In this document: piece by piece, positions 8,377 through 14,792 of the stretch
How positions within the stretch are numbered: the first letter of the stretch is position 1
How the letters are laid out: each line of letters starts with the position of its first letter
Source: Nitzschia sp. DOCU1
Taxonomy: Eukaryota; Bacillariophyta; Bacillariophyceae; Bacillariales; Bacillariaceae
Length of the DNA stretch: 15,305 bases
Reading direction: 5' to 3'
Assembly (NCBI GenBank): GCA_951394045.1
Contig: CATOAN010000026.1
Coordinates: forward strand, 1-15,305
Notes under the pieces: generated by a model
Seen by the model: only the letters and a program-made list of their open reading frames with translations
Database searches by the model: none
Told to the model about the DNA's origin: nothing
Made by a program: the position numbers and the translations under genes

Positions 8377-9192
8377 TTACATTGCAAGCTCATCATACAA
8401 CGGAATGTCACCCAGCTCATTCAGATTATCCATGTACTTTCGTAGACCTTCTGGCCACACAGCTCCTCTAATGATGTTTATTGATCGAAGTCGGGCCCAA
8501 AGATCAATATCATCCAGCGACAATCCACCTTCCGTGCAATATTTCTCACTGTAGATGATATCATCAAGTTGAACTAGCTTGGCATTCAACTCTTCAATCA
8601 TTGGAACAGGGTCGCTGGACATCACTTCAGCGTAAATCCTCTACTTCTCTTCCATATCCATCTCCTTGCACTCGGCCTTATCGTAAGGAGGTAGCTGATG
8701 GTTTTTCATAATTGCATGCCTCGCGTCCAATTGTTGGAATTCTGGCAACAGCCCAGTCGCAACATAACGTGATCGCTGAAGGGTTCGAAGAAGACTTTGT
8801 ACAGATTTTTGCCATTCTTTCAAGTCCGTTCTACCGCTTCCAGGTCTAATGGTACCATTTGTGCCGAATCTTTCATCAGAGTCAATCAATTCGATGATAT
8901 CCATGGATTCTGCCATGACTACACCATCTTCGGGGAATTCCTTTCGAGACAAATGTGGAAAGAAAAGAGTGAGCCAATCAAGCAAGACAATCTCTAACAA
9001 CTTTCTCTGGACGAACTTACAAAGATCGGTGCAATCTTCTTTCCAACGAGGCTGGTCGGTGTTGAGACATCGTCGTTGGCCATAAAGTTAATCTTATGCT
9101 TCACATTTTTTATTCCAAGGGCAAGGCGTACCCGGACGCAAAATGGACAATGGTCGTATACGTAGACTGTTGGAAGATCGTCCATAATATAA
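8377..9192 (-). CDS. Glutaredoxin 2 (GrxB)-like protein, main body; interrupted by an in-frame TAG
   Basis: The body is read as complement(join(8377-8940, 9021-9192)). From the ATG at 9185, CPFC (Cys13, Cys16) forms the dithiol active site, followed by LGIKNV, NDD, TPTSLVGKKIAP with cis-Pro53, and AESMDIIELID (Glu66-Ser67, the glutathione site). The GST-like helical C-domain follows and ends LWARLRSINIIRGAVWP...DELAM. Order and spacing match bacterial Grx2 (about 215 aa), not the short classical eukaryotic glutaredoxins. Codon 155 is TAG (8643-8641), although homology continues in the same frame on both sides, so only 154 residues are made without readthrough. The ATG at 9185 could be the start, but an AG at 9194-9193 permits joining to the leader exon at 14359-14262 across the retrotransposon. 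Expected role: glutathione-dependent disulfide reduction. A pseudogene is possible. Confidence 0.85.
8641..8643 (-). other. In-frame TAG in the GrxB-like gene
   Basis: The codon follows MEEK, and the frame continues with RIYAEVM and the rest of the Grx2 C-domain without a gap. A GT-AG excision here would be only 20 nt, too short for an intron. The simplest reading is a nonsense mutation; a sequencing error or readthrough is possible. Confidence 0.8.
8941..9020 (-). other. Intron (80 nt, phase 0) in the GrxB-like gene
   Basis: On the minus strand the donor is GTAAGT beginning at 9020, after IAPIF. The acceptor TCTCGAAAG ends at 8941. Splicing joins cis-Pro53-Ile-Phe to EFPEDGVVMAESMD, which is the uninterrupted thioredoxin-fold strand pair expected in Grx2. 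Confidence 0.9.
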
Positions 9193-9263
9193 CTCTTTCA
9201 GGCTTCACATACGAGTCGGAAGATACTGCGGTCGAAAGTTGCAACGAAAATGACCGATGCGTC

Positions 9264-9417
9264 TGCAATACGCCCGCTGTCCCCTCGGGACTGGACGCAC
9301 GATTCAACATTCGTCGCCCCTGACGTGGCGACCCAATGCCGATATCCATAGAAAGATCCGTCCAGCTAGAAAGGCTCGATAGATCTACCTTTACAATAGA
9401 CTTATTATTTTCACCTA
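9264..9417 (+). repeat. Left (5') LTR, 154 bp
   Basis: It begins TGCAATACG and ends TTTTCACCTA, so the 3' end is not the usual CA if the shared CCTA is part of the LTR. It contains a hairpin, GTCCC-ctc-GGGAC, at 9279-9291 and a CRE-like TGACGT at 9321-9326. Compared with the right LTR it has G instead of A in ggacGcacg and lacks one AGC near 9362. At about 150 bp the LTR is short for a gypsy element. Confidence 0.93.
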
Positions 9418-9434
9418 GTGCACCGTGAATTCAC
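9418..9434 (+). other. Primer-binding-site position with palindromes, no tRNA-type TGG
   Basis: Directly after the left LTR are two perfect palindromes, GTGCAC (9418-9423) and GTGAATTCAC (9425-9434). The usual TGG complementary to a tRNA 3' CCA end is absent here. Priming may use an internal tRNA site, self-priming or another RNA. The palindromes could serve RNA dimerisation. Both ideas are inference. Confidence 0.4.
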
Positions 9435-9471
9435 GCACGGATTTCTTTCGAAACCTTCTTTGTTGCACACC

Positions 9472-12306
9472 ATGGCCCCCAACCAACTTTCGATCCCAAG
9501 CATAGTGATGCCTACCGACTTCAACGGCAAACGCAAGTCTCTGAAAGGTCCTACTGTCAAGTTCGAGTTGAGGGACGAGCCAGCCAACGCGAACGGAGGG
9601 ACCCATGAGAAAAAAGTTACCGTATACGATGGAGAATACGGCGACGACAACGCCCGCTTCTGGTGCCAATTCGAGGCCCGATTGCGAGACGTTTTCCTTC
9701 GCAAGCCATGTGGTAATGGCCCAAGCAAGTTCGGAGTGACCGCCAGTTGCTTGGCTGGAAAGGCACTGGACGACTTCGAGCGGTACAAAGACGAATACGT
9801 CAACGACGATGACGCAGCCTTCGAGGCAACCCTAGCGGACCTCAAGGCCGATATCTTTAACGGCGACACCCCAAGGTCCGACCAAGTGGATTACCTCGAG
9901 ACCCTGAGGAAGCCGGCGAGCGCGACCTTCAACCAATTCATCTCGGAAATTGACCGGATGATTGCCGACTTGAAATATTTCCCCCTCGATCTGGACGCCG
10001 AAGGAAACCAGATCGACGAAGACGACCAACCCACGCTCTCCGAGGAGGCGTACCGCAAACTGATTCTGCGTTCAGCACCTCAGGCATGGTACGACAAGTT
10101 GACCTCCAATGGGGCGGACCCAAAGCAAATCCCGGTCAACGACCTGAAGAAACGGTTCCGACGCATGGAACAAAAAGAGCGACGCGATCGGAACAGATTT
10201 CCTTCGCGACCCAAGGATTCTGGAAGCGGCAACCCGGAAAAGAAAAGAACTCGGCATGACCGCGACTCTGATAGTAGCCGCAAAGGCAAATGCTGTCACA
10301 TCTGCAAGATGGACAACCATAATACCTCTGACTGTGGCTACAACGCCCGACGCGAAAAGAAGCAGCGCGTTGAGGGCGGAAACAAATATAATAATAAAGA
10401 CGGAAAAACTCACCGTGACCGTGGCAGACACAGGCACGACATCGAGGAGAAGGATCACGAAGACGATGAGGTAAGCGAGAGTTCGAACTCGACTCGTTCG
10501 TCTAACCACAAACGATCGGCGGGACGCGCTAAGAAACGCCGTAACCCAGCCCACAAGAAAAACCGCACTAGCGACTCAAATAGTGAGTCTAACTATTCTA
10601 GTGACGATTCTGAATCCTCGTACTATAAGTATTTCAGCGCCCTAAAAGAAAAATTTTTACCCCAAGTCTTGGAACGCGAGCGCTGTCACGCCATAAGCCG
10701 ACGGCACACACGATACGTCAACCCGATCCAACCACGACGGATAAAAACGACGAAGAGGCGCAGAAAAGCGGCCCTCACAGTCAGCATCTTACCGGAAGAC
10801 CACCGGATGGACCCAGCTAGTGCCAATGCGTTACTAGACTCGGGCTCATCGAGCAGCTTTATCAATGCCTCTCTTGTCCCAAGACGGTACTGGAGAAAAT
10901 GCAGACCCGTCGCCTTTGACACCAAACCAGGCACATTCATATCGAATCATTTGGTAGCAGTCGACATAATGTTACCAAAACTCTCGACTGCCAAGACCGC
11001 CCGATGGACGTTCTACATAGACGACTCGGAGCTGGACTCGACATACCAAGTGCTCATCGGTGCCAACTTTCTCGATGAGATGGGCATCGACATCAAGTAC
11101 TCGAACAAAACGATCGAATGGGACGATGCTGTTGCACCTATGATGACGGTGGAAGAGCTCGAAGAACCCAAAGACATCAACCACGTCCACGCAATGAACG
11201 ATACGGACGATAAAGAAGCGAGCAAGCCGGTAAGAGAGACGGCTAAGCGCGCTCAAAAGATTCTGGACGCCAAGTACGAAAAGGCGGACCTAGACGACAT
11301 AGTATCTAAGATAAAAACCTTGGATGCTAAACAAAAGAAAGCTCTATTGAAACTACTGAAGAAATATGAGCCATTGTTCGACGGAACACTTGGCGACTTC
11401 GAATGCGACCCGGCTGACTTCCTAGTGAAGCCCGGACACGACGAACCTTACCACGCGAAATCGGCCTTCGCCGTACCGCACATACATCGAGCGACTCTCA
11501 AAAAGGAGATCGATCGCCTCGAAGAACTAGGCGTTCTAAGACGCGCCGAAAACAGCCGACATGCCTACCCAACATTCATCATACCTAAAAAGAATGGAAC
11601 AGTGCGCTTCGTGAGTGATTTCCGAAAACTCAACGAGAAACTCTTACGAAAGCATACACCTCCACCAACGATCGCCGACATCCTCCACAATTTGGAAGGA
11701 TTCCAATTTGCGACGTCGCTAGATCTCAACATGGGCTACTACACAGTCCGACTTACCCCGAAAGCACAAGAAATGTGCACTATCATCACGCCATGGGGCA
11801 AGTACGCCTACCAACGGCTACCCATGGGCGTCTCATCATCATCCGATATCTTTCAATCTAAAATGATGCAATTAATGCAAGGGTTAGAACACTTTGTTCG
11901 CACCTACCTCGACGATCTATTACTGATCGGACGAGACACGTTCGAAGCCCACTTACAAGATTTGGAGACCGTGTTGGGACGACTCGAAAAGGCAGGACTG
12001 AAAGTCAATGCCGCAAAGAGTACCTTCTTCGCGGACCAAATCGAATACCTAGGCTTCTGGCTGACGCGACAAGGCATCACGCCAGTCAAAAAGAAAATAC
12101 AAGGAATAATGGACATCGCTGTGCCCGAGAACAGGAAACAGTTGAGACAGTTCATCGGCATGGTGAATTTTTATCGCGACATGTGGCACCATCGGTCGCA
12201 CATTCTTGCGCCATTGGCTGAACTTACCTCAAGTAAATCTAAAAAGTTTGAATGGCTGCCAAAACATACAGCTGCCTTCAACGCCATGAAAGAAGCGATC
12301 GCGTGA
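9472..12306 (+). CDS. Gypsy Gag-protease-reverse transcriptase, open part of gag-pol (944 aa)
   Basis: The ATG at 9472 (context acaccATGG) opens a continuous frame of 944 codons. Residues about 40-250 are a Gag/capsid-like region rich in Asp, Arg and Lys. A CCHC zinc knuckle follows (Cys275, Cys278, His283, Cys288), then a Ser/Lys/Arg-rich linker. The aspartic protease motif LLDSGSS has its catalytic Asp at 456. The RT domain runs from about 670, with FVSDFRKLN, SLDLNMGYY and the YLDD catalytic box at 812-815. Gag and Pol are in one frame with no ribosomal frameshift between them. The frame ends at TGA (12304-12306), in a place where homologous sequence continues straight into RNase H. CGA to TGA is the simplest origin. 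Confidence 0.92.
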   Translation: MAPNQLSIPSIVMPTDFNGKRKSLKGPTVKFELRDEPANANGGTHEKKVTVYDGEYGDDNARFWCQFEARLRDVFLRKPCGNGPSKFGVTASCLAGKALDDFERYKDEYVNDDDAAFEATLADLKADIFNGDTPRSDQVDYLETLRKPASATFNQFISEIDRMIADLKYFPLDLDAEGNQIDEDDQPTLSEEAYRKLILRSAPQAWYDKLTSNGADPKQIPVNDLKKRFRRMEQKERRDRNRFPSRPKDSGSGNPEKKRTRHDRDSDSSRKGKCCHICKMDNHNTSDCGYNARREKKQRVEGGNKYNNKDGKTHRDRGRHRHDIEEKDHEDDEVSESSNSTRSSNHKRSAGRAKKRRNPAHKKNRTSDSNSESNYSSDDSESSYYKYFSALKEKFLPQVLERERCHAISRRHTRYVNPIQPRRIKTTKRRRKAALTVSILPEDHRMDPASANALLDSGSSSSFINASLVPRRYWRKCRPVAFDTKPGTFISNHLVAVDIMLPKLSTAKTARWTFYIDDSELDSTYQVLIGANFLDEMGIDIKYSNKTIEWDDAVAPMMTVEELEEPKDINHVHAMNDTDDKEASKPVRETAKRAQKILDAKYEKADLDDIVSKIKTLDAKQKKALLKLLKKYEPLFDGTLGDFECDPADFLVKPGHDEPYHAKSAFAVPHIHRATLKKEIDRLEELGVLRRAENSRHAYPTFIIPKKNGTVRFVSDFRKLNEKLLRKHTPPPTIADILHNLEGFQFATSLDLNMGYYTVRLTPKAQEMCTIITPWGKYAYQRLPMGVSSSSDIFQSKMMQLMQGLEHFVRTYLDDLLLIGRDTFEAHLQDLETVLGRLEKAGLKVNAAKSTFFADQIEYLGFWLTRQGITPVKKKIQGIMDIAVPENRKQLRQFIGMVNFYRDMWHHRSHILAPLAELTSSKSKKFEWLPKHTAAFNAMKEAIA

Positions 12307-14075
12307 GACGTGATCTTAGCCTATCCCGACTTCTCGAAGAAGTTCGTGATATATACCGACGCGAGCGACTATCAGCTCGGCGCGGTGATCATGCAGGACG
12401 GCAAACCAATCGCCTTCTAGTACAGCAGAAAGCTCACGGAAGCGCAGCAAAAATACACGACGACCGAGCGGGAGCTGCTCAGCATCGTCGAAACCCTTCG
12501 GGAATTTAGAAGCATCCTGTTAGGATACGAAATCGAAATTTACACCGACCACAAAAATCTTACCTTTGAAAATTTCACTTCCGACCGCGTTCATCGCTGG
12601 CGGATGTACGTCGAAGAGTTTGGACCCGCCATCCACTACATCAAAGGGAAGGCGAATATCGTCGCCGACGCACTGAGTCGGATGACGCTGATACCGGCTA
12701 AGGATGCCGAAGGCCGAGGAGGCAACGCGCGCGATAACACCAATTCGTCGGACGAGCCCGAAACCGTGGCTACGCCGACCTTACATGCTATCCAAACTCG
12801 ACGAGAACGAAAGCTTACGGAGAAAGCCAAAACCTTTTTCGAACAACTGAAACAAAAAGAAAAGGAAAGGCCGAGTAAGCGACAGAAGACAAAGCAAACA
12901 TCGGCAGAAGTCACCTTGGAACAAGCGGTGCCAATCCGTTACGACGTCATCGCCGCTCACCAATGGAAAGACGCCGAGTTGCTACAGAAACTAGAAACGA
13001 AGAGCAATTACTCGGTGAAACACAAGGGAAAGCACCGTATCATCGTCAAAGACGACAAAATTCCCGTACCTGAAACACTGCGGCTACCTCTAATTGAATG
13101 GTACCACACAAACCTATGCCACCCCGGAACGGACCGGACAGAGCAAACAATCTGCCGCAGCTTCACATGGAAAAACGTACGTCGAGACGTCCGTTGACAC
13201 ACAAAAATTGTGAGGAATGTCAACGGTTGAAAACAAAAACGACAAAATATGGCCACTTACCCGCAAAGAAAGCAGAGTACGTGCCATGGAGAAAATTATG
13301 TGTCGACCTAATCGGTCCTTACAAAGTTCAAGACGGCAAGGGACACGTCCACGAACTATTGGCTCTGACCATGATCGACCCCGCGACATCATGGTTCGAA
13401 ATATGCAAAATACCAAACAAAGAAAGTGAGACAGTTGCGTTGGCTCTCGACAGGCAATGGCTATGCCGATACCCTCGACCTACTTACATTACCTTCGATC
13501 AAGGCGGAGAATTCACTGGGAAAGAATTCCAGGAACTGCTTGACAGCTACGGAATAAAGGCAAAGCCAGCGACGAGCAGAAACCCTCAGTCAAACAGTGT
13601 TGTCGAACGCGTTCACCTCACACTGCATAACATGTTACGCACCTTCGACCTCCAAGTCCGCGATATGGACCCCCTTGATCCCTGGTCCGGCTACCTCGCC
13701 GCCGTTGCGTTCGCCATTCGCAGCACCTACCACACCACGACTAAAGCCACGCCAGCTGAACTCGTTTTTGGGCGCGATATGATCATTGAGAGATCATTCG
13801 AAGCCAACTGGGACGACATCAGACGACGAAAACAAAAAATAATTAATGACAACAACACACGAGAGAACAAAAAACGAAAATACCACGATTACCAAGTCGG
13901 TGACCAAGTACTGTACCGACGACGCAAAACAGGAAAACACAATCGCCCATACGATGGCCCATTTACCATAACCCACGTGCATGCCAATGGCAACGTAACC
14001 ATTGCTCGTGACAGCCGCGTTAAGCAACGCGTAAACATACGACTCATTCACCCATTTTCCCCTCGCACATCGTGA
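12307..14075 (+). pseudogene. Gypsy RNase H and integrase, frame-broken part of gag-pol
   Basis: The frame continues after the TGA with an RNase H domain (TDAS with Asp at 12358-12360, TERELL, YTDHKNL, ADALSR). It is interrupted by TAG at 12418-12420, inside PIAF/YSRKL. The HHCC zinc-binding region of integrase then starts (WYHTNLCH) but is broken by TGA at 13195-13197 and a one-base frame change in an A5 run at 13203-13207, just before NCEEC. From there the frame is open to 14075. It carries the integrase core with catalytic Asp (13305-13307), Asp (13497-13499) and Glu (13605-13607), DD35E spacing, then a GPF motif at 13956-13964. No chromodomain follows. This copy cannot make a full Pol by normal translation. 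Confidence 0.9.
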
Positions 14076-14084
14076 CGTGCCCTT

Positions 14085-14097
14085 GGAAGGAAGCGAG
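14085..14097 (+). other. Polypurine tract
   Basis: Twelve of thirteen bases are purines (one C at 14094), immediately before the TG of the 3' LTR. This is the expected primer site for plus-strand DNA synthesis. It lies 9 bp after the gag-pol stop codon. Confidence 0.8.
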
Positions 14098-14254
14098 TGC
14101 AATACGCCCGCTGTCCCCTCGGGACTGGACACACGATTCAACATTCGTCGCCCCTGACGTGGCGACCCAATGCCGATATCCATAGAAAGATCCGTCCAGC
14201 AGCTAGAAAGGCTCGATAGATCTACCTTTACAATAGACTTATTATTTTCACCTA
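14098..14254 (+). repeat. Right (3') LTR, 157 bp
   Basis: It is identical to the left LTR except for one G/A transition and one extra AGC triplet. It follows the polypurine tract directly and ends at the shared CCTA, after which the flanking sequence (catctac...) diverges from the element's internal sequence. It repeats the hairpin and the TGACGT motif (14155-14160). Confidence 0.93.
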
Positions 14255-14261
14255 CATCTAC

Positions 14262-14359
14262 TTTTCATCGCTAGCGTAGTGCAGCGTCCGTTTCGTCGAA
14301 GGGAGCCACACCTGAACATTGCCAGCGGCAATCACAAGAAAAAGAGTTACCAGTCTCAT
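14262..14359 (-). CDS. Probable first exon (N-terminal leader) of the GrxB-like gene, separated by the retrotransposon
   Basis: The ATG at 14359 (context acaccATGA) opens 32 codons plus two bases. Residues 3-12 (LVTLFLVIAA) are a signal-peptide-like hydrophobic core. VQVWLP at 15-20 vaguely resembles the heterokont plastid cleavage motif with Trp in the aromatic position, and Ser/Thr/Lys/Arg-rich residues follow. The exon ends before GT at 14261-14260 (GTAGATG), and the LTR begins 7 nt into the presumed intron. Its phase 2 end matches the one-base start of the Grx body at 9192. With the element removed the intron would be about 78 nt. Without an intron the frame would stop at the TAG overlapping this GT. 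Confidence 0.6.
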
Positions 14360-14384
14360 GGTGTTCTCTGTCTTCCAAACTAGT

Positions 14385-14501
14385 TCAATCCTCAACAAAA
14401 TTCAGTAGCAAAGATGCTGCGTCGACGATTCGTTGGCCCTCCTCGTCCACCTCGTCCACTTCGCCCTCGCCCTTTTGGCGCTTCGGCATTTTGGAAGACA
14501 T
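14385..14501 (-). CDS. Small hypothetical ORF, 38 aa
   Basis: An ATG-started ORF encodes a short basic start (MSSKMPKRQKG), a Glu/Asp-Val-rich stretch and DAASLLLNF, then TGA. It ends 25 bp before the leader exon's ATG, on the same strand. It may be the first exon of a gene whose remainder is lost, an upstream ORF, or chance coding in low-complexity sequence. I do not recognise a family. Confidence 0.25.
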   Translation of the reverse strand: MSSKMPKRQKGEGEVDEVDEEGQRIVDAASLLLNFVED

Positions 14502-14528
14502 GGTGATGAGGAGGGCTGGTGTCTCTTC

Positions 14529-14565
14529 CAACAACAACACGTCCACCACCACCACCACGTCCCCC
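14529..14565. repeat. Low-complexity CAA/CAC trinucleotide tract
   Basis: Short runs of (caa) and (cac) units (caacaacaacac, then ccaccaccaccaccac) make up this stretch. It creates artificial Gly/Val/Trp- or His-rich ORFs in all frames, none supported as a gene. Confidence 0.6.
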
Positions 14566-14582
14566 ACGGCCACCTGCCATAT

Positions 14583-14610
14583 ACCTTAAGTACTAGAAAA
14601 GTACTAAGGT
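14583..14610. repeat. Imperfect inverted repeat before the RT fragment
   Basis: ACCTTAAGTACT (14583-14594) is followed after four bases by AGTACTAAGGT-type sequence ending at 14610. The arms are complementary apart from one extra A. It could form a hairpin or be a remnant terminus; no function is shown. Confidence 0.45.
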
Positions 14611-14636
14611 TACAACCCCTTTTGCGCATAGGGCAC

Positions 14637-14786
14637 AAAAAGTCCTTCTTCGCGAAAGCGGAGCTTGAATACCTGGGCTACTGGATTACCCGAGACGGCA
14701 TTCAACCAGTAGCAACCAAAGTGCAAGCAATTCAATCCATGCTCGCACCGCGCAATAAAAAGGAACTACGCGCTTTCATCGGTAAT
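14637..14786 (+). pseudogene. Truncated gypsy reverse transcriptase fragment (about 50 aa), second family
   Basis: The frame encodes KKSFFAKAELEYLGYWITRD and continues to KKELRAFIG, which aligns with the end of the RT domain of the nearby element (KSTFFADQIEYLGFW...LRQFIG). It is clearly a different family. Sequence before 14637 and after FIG has no RT similarity, and a TAA follows at 14790-14792. It is a relic cut at both ends, with no LTR or other pol domain nearby. Confidence 0.8.
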
Positions 14787-14792
14787 AATTAA

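Larger units (their letters stand above)
9264..14254 (+). mobile_element. Ty3/gypsy LTR retrotransposon, structurally complete, pol degenerate (4991 bp)
   Basis: Two LTRs of 154 bp (left) and 157 bp (right) flank one long gag-pol reading frame in the order Gag, protease, RT, RNase H, integrase, which defines Ty3/gypsy (Metaviridae). A purine tract, ggaaggaagcgag at 14085-14097, sits directly before the right LTR and fixes both its start and the element's + orientation. The LTRs differ by one transition and one 3-bp indel, so the insertion is recent or the LTRs were homogenised. No matching target-site duplication is visible: the flanks are gcgtc on the left and catct on the right. The element lies antisense to the GrxB-like gene and appears to occupy its first intron. 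Confidence 0.93.

Noticed and set aside
8222..8554. 110-codon plus-strand ORF with a real ATG
   Set aside because: It overlaps the GrxB-like exon in antisense and has no family features; a shadow of that coding sequence.
8622..8645. A 20-nt GT-AG intron removing the TAG in the GrxB-like gene
   Set aside because: Far below any plausible spliceosomal intron size, and removing it would shift the frame away from the conserved C-domain.
9110..9349. Minus-strand ORF in the left LTR, repeated at the right LTR
   Set aside because: The shared start is only the LTR read backwards; the two ORFs diverge outside the LTR and neither has coding features.
12304..12306. Selenocysteine or regulated readthrough at the first TGA of pol
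   Set aside because: Arg is the residue that fits there, the stop falls between RT and RNase H, and two more stops and a frameshift follow. Decay is simpler.
13203..13207. Programmed -1 ribosomal frameshift at the A5 run in integrase
   Set aside because: The site comes just after an in-frame TGA and within the zinc-binding motif, not at a gag/pol boundary, and the run is short with no heptamer slippery pattern. A mutation fits better.
14402..14638. Gly-, Trp- and Val-rich minus-strand ORFs of 62-78 codons
   Set aside because: Produced by the CAC/CAA low-complexity tract and lacking any start or domain support.
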